DNA of 64,000 nucleotides from Basidiobolus meristosporus CBS 931.73 (Eukaryota > Basidiobolomycota > Basidiobolomycetes > Basidiobolales > Basidiobolaceae): assembly GCA_002104905.1 (NCBI GenBank), contig MCFE01000007.1:203060-267059 (forward strand). Direction: 5' to 3'. The position numbers and the translations under genes are program-made. Positions 10,747 through 20,811 of this stretch are shown here, piece after piece (positions within the stretch are counted from its first letter, which is position 1; every line of letters begins with the position of its first letter). Under the pieces are notes generated by a model that was not told the DNA's origin, made no database searches, and saw only the letters and a list, made by a program, of their open reading frames with translations.

Positions 10747-11880
10747 ATGAGTTCAATCACAGTAGCTTTGGCAGGAGGATCCGGTAATACTGAAGGACGG
10801 ACAGGTCATTTATCCACTCACTAATTGTCTTTCAATAGGTGGCTTGGGAAGATATATTCTGGATGAGCTTCTATCTCAAGGGAAGCATCGTGTAGTGATT
10901 CTTGCTAGAGAGGTAAATTTTATCTGCTTCTTGCCATGTAGTTGCTTAGTGCTGAAATCTTCCGTGAAGCCTCGACCTGATCTGGAAAAATTAGGGGCTA
11001 CGGTGGCAGTTGTCGACTACGCAAACTCCGAATCACTGTTGAAAGCGCTTCAAGGTGTCCACACAGTACTCTCCTTCATTTGGAGTGATGATGGAGGCCT
11101 GAAAGATGCGCAGATAGAGCTACTAAAGGCAGCCGAGAGAGCAGGTGTCAAACGTTTTGCCCCAAGTGAGTGGGCTTTGGATTCGGTTTCGTAAGTAGTA
11201 CCGGATTTACCATGCTGCCGCGTAAGAAACTAAGATTACCTCCAAGATATGATGACGTTCCTCAGTATGCAGATAAAAAGCCAATCCGAGAGCTCCTAAG
11301 CAAGAGCAGCATTGAATCAACGCTGTTCTTCAATGGGCTATTCTTGAATTATTTTGGGAAAGAAAAGGGGTACCTTCGAGAGGTCAATATAGTCTATGAC
11401 GTTGAAAAGGGGACAGCTGTGATCCCAGGTACGGGCGAGGAACCCTTGAGTGTCACTCACACTACAGATGTTGCACGGTATGTAGTCGCATCACTAGAGC
11501 AGCCAAAATGGAGACCTATCACAGGTATTGAGGGTGAGCGGACTACTTTCAATAAGATACTGCATTCATTGGAAAGGGCAACTGGTAAGGCTTCATGACT
11601 TTGTCGGACTGTAGAATGGCGGCATATTGATGGAAAAGGCTGATCTATTTGTGATACATTCCTACTAGGCAAAACATTCCAAGTGGATTATAAGCCTGCC
11701 TCTGTGTTTGAGGCTAACATCCAGAAGAATCAGGGCCCTACGATGGCAACATTCATGGACTATATCTGCCTGAGCTGGATCAAAGGCCATGGAGTTGTGA
11801 CCCCATCTGTGAAAGAAGATTTTCCCCATATCAAGCCTGTAGGTGTTGCTGAATTCATTCAGCAGGAATGGGGGAGCTAA
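10747..11880 (+). CDS. NmrA-like / isoflavone-reductase-like NAD(P)-binding protein
   Basis: Five exons: 10747-10783, 10839-10912, 10970-11190, 11235-11584, 11669-11880 (introns 55, 57, 44 and 84 nt, all GT-AG), giving 297 residues. The N-terminal Rossmann motif is GGSGGLGRYI, followed by VVDYANSESLLKALQGVHTV, VKRFAPSEW (the family's RF.PSE box), TLFFNGLFLNYF and a substrate-side C-terminal half ending with a PVGVAEFIQQEW helix. Members are atypical short-chain dehydrogenases: some reduce phenolics or quinones, others (NmrA) only sense NAD(P). No catalytic Lys/Tyr assignment is possible here, so the substrate is open. AATAAA at 11930-11935. The 57-nt intron is in frame, so unspliced reading inserts 19 residues. 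Confidence 0.85.
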
Positions 11881-12459
11881 ACCTGCGATTGACATTCGAA
11901 AGCTTTGATAGTATTATATATATATATCAAATAAAAGCGGATTATGCTAGGGATTCACAATGATACCAGACTCTAGACTGCTCACACCAGTTGAGGTGCG
12001 GGGTGAAGTATATTCTATTTTGCACATGGTTTTGGGCTTAATGTGACTGTATCAGCATCAACAGGCGGCACGAGTCAGGCCCTGAAATTTACCAAGCATG
12101 CTGAAGTGAATCATTCACCTGGTGGCAAGTGTTCACGCAGTTACACCTATCGAATTACTAAAGAGCACCTAAACTTTAGAGTGCTCATAATGCTCAATTG
12201 GGCAAGCATTCATCAAACAATGTCAAGTAACACCATGACCTATGATGTATTGGCAATAGAGTTCACACGCAAGTATTCTTGATATATAATTTGTTTACTC
12301 TCATTCATGAATCAGAATGTTATTAAAATGACGAATAATGAATTACAGTCTCCTCTAGTCTTATGCGGAAATCTCCATGGCATCTTCACTCACCTCAACT
12401 AAACTATAGATGTCGGTTTTCAAGACAGCTAGACAACGGAACATTAGCTGAAACTGCGC
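11881..12459. other. Convergent intergenic region with (TA)n tract
   Basis: A short TA repeat (about 11914-11928) and AATAAA at 11930-11935 mark the 3' end of the reductase gene. The proteasome gene ends from the other side at 12460. No other gene seen. Confidence 0.5.
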
Positions 12460-13467
12460 TTACGATCCATAGTAGTCGGGATATATACCTGTAGTTCCAG
12501 CCTTGAAGGTGTAGTTCAACTCCTTGACACCACGCTCATTGGGCTTCGCATAATTACGCAACATCTCATGTTTGCCCTTTTCGATTACACAAACATCTAC
12601 GTTGGAACCGGAGCCAAGGTCGTTGAAAATACCGGCCTCGATAGCATCTTTTACGAGCTCGATAGCTTCCTGACGCTGTTCGAACGAAAAAACAATTAAA
12701 ATGACTGAATGGTAATGACTGCATACTGTATACTCACCTCCATATCTTTCTTCCAACGGCTTTCGAATATGGACATCGCAGCCAGAGAACCTGAACCCAT
12801 CGTGACAAATGGAAGCTTATCAGTGCTACCGTGTGGGTAGATGGTGAATAGTTGTGGTCCGTGAACATCGAATCCTCCTAGTACAAGGGCAGCGCCAATA
12901 TGACCTTGATATCTGGATGAGACGAATCCATTAGTTCCCGTTAATTTAGATTTGTTGAAGAAAAAATCACGTAATTACTTGAACAATTTTTGCTTCAACA
13001 TTGTCATGGCAGTAACCACTCTAGCCTCACGTCCAGTTGAGAGGCGATGCAACTCAAGCTCACTGCTAATTAATGCGGTGGTAAACTCGGTATCAGCAGC
13101 AGTACCTGCGCCGCAGCACCACATATTAGGTGCGAGGTAGTGAATTTTTTCACAGTTTTTATCAGCGACAATGGGACCTTCAGTGGCACGAGTATCGGCA
13201 CCAAGTACAACACCATCCTGAAAAGAGGTTAGAAGGCGGGATGGGAGATATTCAACGGACTAAGAGTACCTTAAATATCACGCCAACGATGGTGGTACCA
13301 GTCTTGGTGGCCTTGGGTAAGGGTAGACCTTTGGATTCAAGAACGGCATTTCTAAGAATTTGCCCTAAGTATTCTCCTCAATACTCAGCGGGAAATATCA
13401 AGCCAAGTTACCTTTTGAAGTTGTCGAAGCTAAAGCCGCCTTTGGGTAATTCGTATTGTTGCTCCAT
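12460..13467 (-). CDS. PUP1: 20S proteasome subunit beta-2 (trypsin-like)
   Basis: Five exons on the minus strand: 13467-13412, 13351-13270, 13217-12979, 12912-12738, 12675-12460, total 255 residues. It supplies the trypsin-like active site of the 20S core. A 37-residue propeptide ends in KTG before Thr38, the catalytic Thr1 ([17 protein letters not shown]). Asp54 (Asp17) and Lys70 (Lys33) complete the active site. The C-terminal arm [21 protein letters not shown] and the tail NYAKPNERG...[12 protein letters not shown] match beta-2/PSMB7 and wrap around beta-3 in known structures. All four introns have standard ends and keep the frame. Expected to be essential and highly expressed. Confidence 0.95.
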
Positions 13468-13754
13468 ATTGAAAAATGGTTGCTAGTGAGAGAACTATCA
13501 AAATGAATTGCTGTGGAAACCCGCTATTTCACATCCAAATACGTATGCGCTATGGAATATTGGAAATCAAGGTCTGCCCCTCATGTCCGGAGTGAAATCC
13601 TCTGATTACGTGTAGTATTGCTAAGGTTTCCTATTCTATGTGATTAAATGGGTGATTTATTCCGAACACGATTTTCTGCAACTTTGAATTCTGACAGTAA
13701 AGGGGGATAATTTAAGTAGGTTGGTGGAGATATGATATATGGTACGTGCATGCT

Positions 13755-14363
13755 CTAAATAGGGCAAAATATTAGAGTGTTGCGGGAACAGAAAACGAAG
13801 AAGGCCACAACAAAGACGATCATTAGAAATATTATGGAAAGCATAATGTATACAACGTTCTTGACTTTATCCCATTTGCTCGACTTTTGACAAGTCCCAT
13901 CCTTACAAGTACTAGAGTCCGAACATTGGATGGTGTCTGAGCAAGAACCCCCAACTTGAATTTTCTCTTTGCACAGATTGTCGGTGCCACAGAAAAGGGT
14001 GTTGCTTGCGCAATTCCCATAATATGGTGACAGAGTCTGTTCATTAGGTCCAAAGGCCCATTTAAGAAATTGGTTCCGGAGAGAGGGATTGGCTGGTGCT
14101 TGGCAATGAAAGCAAGTAGCGTTGACGGCACTGACTACAGGTTGAAATATGACCTTGCTAGAGGTGACCACACATCCTTGAGAGTTTCCAGGCAGACATA
14201 AAAAGCCTTCGGTTTGTACAAAGCATTTCTGGCCGACCTGAGGGCATACTGGTCCCGTTTCTACCACAGATATATCACATTGGGTGCTTTGTGCAAGGCC
14301 TGTGGGTACCAGAGCCGATATAATGACCACAACAAAGTAGATTAGTTTATCCGGATGCAGCAT
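13755..14363 (-). CDS. Cys-rich secreted/surface protein with C-terminal transmembrane helix
   Basis: 202 residues from the ATG at 14363; an in-frame ATG at 14435 would add 24 polar residues before the signal peptide and is less likely. Signal peptide about 1-24 (MLHPDKLIYFVVVIISALVP). The ectodomain has about 18 cysteines with short spacings (CPQVGQKC, CHCQAP, CGTDNLCKE, CSDSSTCKDGTCQ), typical of small disulfide-knit modules. A transmembrane helix near residues 170-192 (VVYIMLSIIFLMIVFVVAFF) is followed by a very short tail. Family not recognised; membrane-anchored surface protein is inferred from topology. Confidence 0.75.
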   Translation of the reverse strand: MLHPDKLIYFVVVIISALVPTGLAQSTQCDISVVETGPVCPQVGQKCFVQTEGFLCLPGNSQGCVVTSSKVIFQPVVSAVNATCFHCQAPANPSLRNQFLKWAFGPNEQTLSPYYGNCASNTLFCGTDNLCKEKIQVGGSCSDTIQCSDSSTCKDGTCQKSSKWDKVKNVVYIMLSIIFLMIVFVVAFFVFCSRNTLIFCPI

Positions 14364-14657
14364 TATGCTACTCTTGTTGAGAGGCAACCTGACTTTATGT
14401 ATTTTAGGCTTTGATCCCCAAACATTACACCACATGAAAGCTTGGCAGGTATTGGGTAAAGAAGACCACTATTACGCACCTTTTCATCATAAGAGCTTGG
14501 CTACGCACCCAATTTTGGGTTTTGCATCACACCTGGTAAAGTGGTTGTATTTAAAGATCTCCATTTATAGTAATCTCGTGGGCTAGATGATTTACGGTTG
14601 AGGTATTTATTTTGGCAGAGATATTTACAGCGGAATCCGTCAATCTGCAATTAGGCT

Positions 14658-15656
14658 TTAAGATAAATCCAGGGTGAGAGTTTCATTCAGATAAAGATAC
14701 GTGTATTCTTCCTCCGTATATACATCAACCTGACCACCAACGACATAAACCTTGTTTTGCAAACCCAGTAACCGGGGCGAGATTCTTGGACTTCCTGGCA
14801 ACTGGGGTAAGTTTTGAAGCCATTTCTTATTGGTTAAGTCATAGGCGTGGGGCTGTGTATCCTCTGATGGGACAAAAAAGACCTTGTCTCCAACCACAGT
14901 GGCAGAGAATTGCTTGAGGTTACTCGGCAAATGATCTCCCTTCGACCAAGTATTCTTGGTTGTGTCATATATTTGAATTTCATCAGAGTACTGGTAGTCC
15001 ACATCATAGTATTTCCCGCCGAAGAGATAGATGTCCGTGCCAAACGCTACGCAAGTCGCCTCCCCAACAGCAAGCGGCAGTGGGCTTCCTTGGCTCCATG
15101 TATCGGATGAAGAGGAGTATATGAGGGTGGTATTGTACGGTGTGGGGGTATCATCACCAGTGGAGTATCCTCCAAACAGGTAGATCGTCTTGTTCAGGCT
15201 GCAACCAGCAGCATCATAATACGTGTTAGGTAAAGAGGCAAGTTCACGCCACGAATCGGTGCTGGGGGTATAGGCCCAATTGTTCGCATAACTGATTAGC
15301 TCCTCGCCAGCCTTTGCCCCACCAATCACATAAAAGGTGTTTTCAATTACCACAGATGCAGTACGTTCTCGAACATCGGGTGCGTCTTTGCCGAGAGTCC
15401 AGGTGTTGTTAAGCGGAGAAAAGATTCGAGTCAATTTCGTGTCGAAAACGTCTCCACCTGAAGTGCCTTCTTGTCCCGCAACAAGGAGAAGTTGTCCATT
15501 AATTACTCCACCAGCCATGGAGGAGATCCCCCGACCAGAGAGTCTCATCTCAGTCGTAGTGGGTAAGTCAGCCAATCTTGTCCATTCAGCAGCATTGGCG
15601 AATACAGAGCCATATGCTACTGCCAACCAGGAGTGTAACGAGAAGGACAGCTTCAT
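14658..15656 (-). CDS. Secreted kelch-repeat beta-propeller protein
   Basis: 332 residues, intronless. Signal peptide about 1-22, then WTRLADLPT, the usual opening of a kelch blade. Blades are marked by LLLVAG, FYVIGGAKAG, IYLFGGYSTG, IYLFGGKYYD, KVFFVPSED and VYVVGGQVD, each with a downstream W or Y, consistent with a single propeller of about six blades. Several NxT/NxS sequons fit secretion. No transmembrane segment or GPI signal is evident. An AT-rich TATATATT-like box lies about 40 bases upstream. Kelch propellers are protein- or carbohydrate-binding scaffolds; galactose-oxidase relatives need extra copper ligands not evident here, so no enzyme activity is claimed. Confidence 0.85.
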   Translation of the reverse strand: MKLSFSLHSWLAVAYGSVFANAAEWTRLADLPTTTEMRLSGRGISSMAGGVINGQLLLVAGQEGTSGGDVFDTKLTRIFSPLNNTWTLGKDAPDVRERTASVVIENTFYVIGGAKAGEELISYANNWAYTPSTDSWRELASLPNTYYDAAGCSLNKTIYLFGGYSTGDDTPTPYNTTLIYSSSSDTWSQGSPLPLAVGEATCVAFGTDIYLFGGKYYDVDYQYSDEIQIYDTTKNTWSKGDHLPSNLKQFSATVVGDKVFFVPSEDTQPHAYDLTNKKWLQNLPQLPGSPRISPRLLGLQNKVYVVGGQVDVYTEEEYTYLYLNETLTLDLS

Positions 15657-17419
15657 AACGTAAATGTGGAGTACAGGCTTACATCAACCAGCGCTTATAT
15701 ATTGAAAGCAAGGTTCTGACACTGGCATGGATCACTGCTGTCGAAATCCCATGCAATAGTGACATGGCTAATTGGATCATATTTCTTGGGAGGCCACTTT
15801 GATAGGGCAGGATTGGTTCAAAATGGTCTCGGGTGGAAAATGCCTGGATTAGAGGTGGAGTTGCCTTAACATATGTCCCAAATTGTCCAACAGTGCTTAA
15901 AACAACCGATTGACTCATAAATACGTCACTTCCGTGATTCTCGGTCAATGGGCATTCAGAGCTGGCATTTATACTATCTCACGGCCACCCTTGGCGCCTG
16001 TTTTCTGGCACAATGAGAATATGGGCTTGTCGGATCATTGGTGTCCACCGCATATGGCCTTCACCACAGGAGATGTGACTCAGAAATACGGCTTCCTGAT
16101 CCTATCCCCAGTCCGTTGTGTTAGGTCCTTTGGAGTGGTACTCGTTACACAGCAAGATCTATATTTCTTAACTCTGTGTTCCACACCTACGCCTGAAGGT
16201 TTACAATTGATAAGATAAATATCAAGAAACTCCACACGTTGTATGCATGGTGAGAGGAGACTTATAGATGTAGCAGTAACACTTCAAGATATATCATTTG
16301 AGGCGATATAAATCAGTTGGTGTGGTCCCCAGGATGTCCTGGCGTTGTAGGTGATCAGAGATATAGCGTTGTGTGCTAATCGGGTCATCTGATTTGCTCT
16401 ATCAGTAAGGGGGAACGAAGTGAGATTTGGAGATAAGCCTGGATCGATCAGTTTCAGCAGTATCGTCGTTCATTTCGATGTAGAGCATATACCACGCATG
16501 CCAAGCGTTGCTGTATATACGAGAGCCTAGGGACAGGCACCTCATTGGGTTCTATTCCAGTCTGGCTGAGGGCGGTGTGCTATACCCTTGGTGATCAACC
16601 CTGTTGAACTTCAGCCATACTACAACATCACCTGCCAATGCTCCGTCTTGCTACTTGCCTCATTCCTAACAAAACCTCCGAGGGTGCCAGAGGCTGCTTA
16701 AATTTGCCTATATTGACCATCAGCATCCTAGAACTTTCCATGCTCTACTCAAGATCATCATTGGCTGTGTAACCAATGCAAATCTGATGGTTTGCTGTCA
16801 ACGATGCCTGCTTATATGGTGCAAATCACCTCGATACTCATACCAGTTGAATCGCAATACAGGATTCTCGATACATCTTCCTTTTAAAATATCTAGTGGC
16901 TGGCAGCTTTGTTCTGCTCGACCTGGGGTGTGCATAGGCTCAAACAAGGTTATATTCAAGCACCTTGGCCACAATGTTTCCCCAAATGTCTTGATTGGCC
17001 ATCCGAGTACTAGAGGCTCCATTTATGCAGAGGGGGAGATGCTTCAAAAATTCATTCGGTTTTCAGCAAGTGGCTCTGAATTTGAGTCACTTATACAGAG
17101 CTCCACCGATGCTCAAGTGCGGGAGGTGATCTAGGGCTAATCCAGCCAGCAAAGGTAGAATTAGAGAAGCGTACTCCATGCCATTAAAATTCCGAACCAT
17201 ACCAACCCCCCACTTTTGGAGTGCCTCTGGTAGGTATGCAGTAAAGGAGAGGGCATCCAAAATACACTGCATATGATGTACTTGCACCCTCAAGTGTAAC
17301 CAATAAGGTTATTGCTTAGAACCACTTATTAACAAGCTTCGAAGCTCAACTAGTGACGACACCACTATCGTTCTTCAGACCATTGTTAAAGATCCTTGGA
17401 TATCCTAATACTTAGTGCA
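15657..17419. other. Intergenic region
   Basis: About 1.76 kb between the divergent kelch and C2H2 genes. Open frames at 15910-16218 and 16787-17134 lack family resemblance. Nothing else supported. Confidence 0.4.
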
Positions 17420-18346
17420 ATGCCATCACAATCAATTACTTCAACTCGAGATAGTGGGCTAGAATTGGCAGCATCTTCCTTTCAGTTGCCCAATCTACGT
17501 TCACTTTTTCCGGATTTGCTGGAGTCATCTAACTCTCTTGCTTCTCCGCTCCCCAACAGCAAACATCATAACCCATTCGATTTTCCTTGGAATTCTAAAG
17601 ACCTTTGCACGTTCCCAAATGAGCCCTCTAACCATGGCTCAGCTAACTGCTGCAAGCCAGGTTGTAGCTGCGACTCTAACATGCTGGGTGATAACATCTA
17701 TTTTTTCTCCAAACGGGAGAGATTACCCAGTATATCTTCAGCAAGCTCCTCCCCCTTATTAGCTACCCCGCAATCAACCACTGCCGGTCTTCCTACAGAA
17801 TTCGTCGAGGTTGCGGAAAGGGCAGGATTCGAGCCTCCAATATCAATGACAAAGCCGTTTAGTTATTTAGGAAAGTCGGTGGGATTCGATGAGGGAGTTG
17901 TTAACTGGGCCTTCTCTGCCAAAAGGCCTCCGGGGGAACCTCATCCAGGCGTCTGCCAGAAATACCCCCAACCAGAATCAAGAATTACTTGGCAGGCAGA
18001 AAACCAGAGGCCTCTCGGCTCAGGTACGAATGAGCTTCTGGGGGACATGCCCTGCTCCATCAGTAAGTCCATTCCTGCCACTATACATAAGCCCTATCGA
18101 TGCACCCATTGCGGCAAACGATTCGCCAGACCTAGCTCCTTGAATACTCACATTTACTCTCACACTGGGGAGAAACCATTCGAATGTGAGGAGGAGGGTT
18201 GCAATCGCCGCTTCTCAGTCCTCTCTAACTTAAGGCGTCATGCGAAGCTCCATGTAAGAAGCCAGAGGGGACGCCATCTCCACAACAAAACTCTCGGTTC
18301 ACCAATGAAACCAGAGGTTGGAGTGGCATATGTAGGACATTGGTAA
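17420..18346 (+). CDS. C2H2 zinc-finger transcription factor (AZF1-like)
   Basis: 308 residues from the first ATG (17420); the frame is open slightly upstream only through a TTG. The N-terminal 220 residues are Ser/Pro-rich and low in order, as in activation regions. Two C2H2 fingers lie at about 226-280: YRCTHCGKRFARPSSLNTHI (C-x2-C...H-x3-H) joined by the HTGEKPF linker to FECEEEGCNRRFSVLSNLRR (C-x4-C...H-x3-H). The FARPSSLNTH and RRFSVLSNLRRH signatures recur in fungal AZF1-type regulators. A nuclear DNA-binding role follows from the fingers; the regulon is unknown. Confidence 0.85.
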   Translation: MPSQSITSTRDSGLELAASSFQLPNLRSLFPDLLESSNSLASPLPNSKHHNPFDFPWNSKDLCTFPNEPSNHGSANCCKPGCSCDSNMLGDNIYFFSKRERLPSISSASSSPLLATPQSTTAGLPTEFVEVAERAGFEPPISMTKPFSYLGKSVGFDEGVVNWAFSAKRPPGEPHPGVCQKYPQPESRITWQAENQRPLGSGTNELLGDMPCSISKSIPATIHKPYRCTHCGKRFARPSSLNTHIYSHTGEKPFECEEEGCNRRFSVLSNLRRHAKLHVRSQRGRHLHNKTLGSPMKPEVGVAYVGHW

Positions 18347-19169
18347 ACAGCCTATGTCTCCTCGTACGACTCCCCTATATTTTCTCGGCTGTATATACTG
18401 CTTAATTCCTGCAAAGAACTTCGTATCATTTCTCACTTATTTATTTCAATCACATGCTTGAAATCCTCATTACAAGCCACACTTGACGCTGTAGATTCAT
18501 ATTTATATGTAGAAAAATGGATGTTTCCATTAGCGTTGACCCACTTTCCCTTACTCTCGATTAAAATATATTGCTAGCCTTTATTCCTATCTCGCATGAT
18601 TCACCTGATCCCCATCCCAAAGCCATGATGGTAGTAGGTTTTGACGGTATAATGGACTTTTGGGCTCAGTTCGCACTAACTAGCGTACGCTGCTGCTATC
18701 TTTTACCGATCTGCGCCATAAGAGAACTATATTTACCCCGCAAGCCTCCCCTCCCCCAAGTAATGAACAATAGGTTCGACGAAAAATGGCATGTGCTATT
18801 GTGACTAGATTTGGACCCACTGGATATGATCCGGATCAATCTCCACCTATACGCAGGTCTAAAAATTGTAAATAGGGGGTCTGGGGGGTGGATAACAGCA
18901 AGATGCTTAATCGAATAGAAACTATTAGGGATGCTTTATGGTTTAACCTTATACGACTTAAGCAAAATATCTAAATGGCTGAAGAGACTATGAAGCTGAC
19001 AACAAGAAAGATTCAATCGGATTGGATACGAATTGAGAGAATTTGTTGTTATGGAAGGGCCAATAAGTAAACGAGTCATCTTTGATGAAATGCCCGATAA
19101 ACAGAAAGATGGATGGAATCAAGTACGAAACTGGTGTTGCTCTAACCGCGACAAGGCTTCAGAAGAGCT
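18347..19169. other. Convergent intergenic region
   Basis: Lies between the 3' ends of the C2H2 and PLD genes. No coding signal recognised. Confidence 0.45.
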
Positions 19170-20275
19170 CTAGTTGCTACCAGTGCCATTGAATTTGGCC
19201 CATAATTTTTCAAACTCATTACGGAATCCACTGATGGCTTCCGGAGCGTTGGTAATGATGATGTTTTCTTGGTTCTGGTACCGGGCACTAAAGGTGTTCC
19301 GAGGTGAGTTTTGGTGCCGGGAGGAAGCTTGTAAATGATGCTCGCCCTTACCCTTTTGTCCAGTTGTAGGATCCATTGACAACATAGGAATCATCTACGA
19401 TGGCAAACTTGTTGTGCATATGATATGTACTGGAATTACAGTTAGAAATTATCCGCCCAGATGCACTCTATCTCTGAACTACCTGCTGTCTGTACGATAA
19501 GGAATACCAAAGTCACGGTTGAGTCGAAGTACATCCGAGCCAAGAGATTTCATTTGGTCATCATCGGTGATAATTCTCACTTTCACTCCGCGCTTATGTG
19601 CGTTCGCTAGTACACTAGCCAATGAGTCGTCAGTGATGTTGAACACACACACATCCAGGGTATTCCGGGCACTCTCCAACGATTTGATGAGATTCTAAAA
19701 CAAACTGGTTCATTAGGGCACGGAGGGGGGAGGCTCAAAGATATATTACAAGTAACCTTGAAACTGTCTTCTGAAGGGAAGAATAAAGGTTTGGCATAAA
19801 CGCTAGAGTTAGGATGGGCTTCGGCCGCTGGTCTAACCACTGCTGGAGGTCCACCCTGGCCGGCCACCGCGGCCCAGCTTTGGTTCGTGTTGGGATGAGG
19901 TTGTTGATGGGGTTGAGGCTGGGGCTGAGGCTGATAAGAGACCTGCGGAGCTTGTTGACCATGGGATGCTTTGGCCAACAAGTTCTCAACAAGGACTTGC
20001 ATGTAATCAAACACTGCCCGGTCGCGATCGACAGCACAAGCGTTCTTTGCCGCATTGAACAACATAGGTAGCATGGCTCTGGGATCCTGGTTGTTTGCCA
20101 TTAGATGGTTCTGAAAGATCTTGCCCATCTCATTACGAGTGTTAGAGTCCAACGAAGGGGAGGCATTGAAGGTTTTTTCCACGAACTCAGGAACAGAGAC
20201 CTGCCCGGCTTCCTGCACCGAGATGCTGTTGGAGGGAACCAAAAAGGGAATCAAACAGTTTAGAAAATCTGCCAT
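19170..20275 (-). CDS. PLD6/Zucchini-like single-HKD phospholipase D family protein
   Basis: Four exons: 20275-19757, 19694-19483, 19429-19352, 19287-19170, total 308 residues. The C-terminal half is a mitochondrial-cardiolipin-hydrolase (PLD6/Zucchini)-type domain: LDVCVFNITDDSLASVLANA, VKVRIITDDDQM, IPYRTDSS and one HKD motif, MHNKFAIVDD, followed by GSYNWT and NQENIIITN. Such enzymes act as dimers, each chain giving one HKD, and cleave cardiolipin or single-stranded RNA. Unlike animal PLD6 there is no N-terminal transmembrane anchor. Instead there is an unrecognised 170-residue region: a helical part (MADFLNCLIPFLVPSNSISV...) and a Gln/Pro/His linker. Start set at 20275, the first ATG in frame. 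Confidence 0.85.
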
Positions 20276-20811
20276 GTTAGCTGCCTGTTGGACTCTAGGA
20301 AAATGGATGAGAGCGAGTTGTGAGGTGAGGTTAGTTGACCAAAGAAGCAAATTGGGGTTGGGTTCATTCAAATAGTAACGCAGAGGCTATATTTAGAGAC
20401 CCAACCAGATCACAGCGGTGAAAAAATCCCGTCGTCTCACACTCCGCTTTGAGACATCCAAGAAAATCGATCATTGTTTGTTGTCGATTCAAGCCAATCC
20501 TAGGGATGATCAAGTGGCATGAAGGGTGGATTCTATCAATACCGAAGTACCCGAATGTAGATTGGTTGAGACACTGTTTGTCTGATATTCCCCTGAATGC
20601 AGGGAATAGGCGGGCTCCCTTGCTATCCGCATCGTCCTTGAAATATATCTCTTCCCATAGTCGCGTCAGATAGCAATCGAAATGGCAACTGGAGGTTTCT
20701 AAAGAGCTTTAATACTGATGGAACAATTGAGTGGACTAGGTTATCTACATGTATTTTGAGTTTGAGCTGGAACGGGGGAGTAGTGGGTCATCAAAATGTA
20801 TTTTACAAAGT
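20276..20811. other. Intergenic region between PLD6-like and EME1 genes
   Basis: Promoter side of the PLD6-like gene and 3' side of EME1 (both minus strand). No other gene seen. Confidence 0.45.

Noticed and set aside
10913-11234. Apparent frame break in the NmrA-like gene
   Set aside because: At first the two open frames looked like a frameshifted pseudogene. A 57-nt in-frame intron and a 44-nt intron with a GTAAGT donor restore one continuous protein, so the gene is probably intact.
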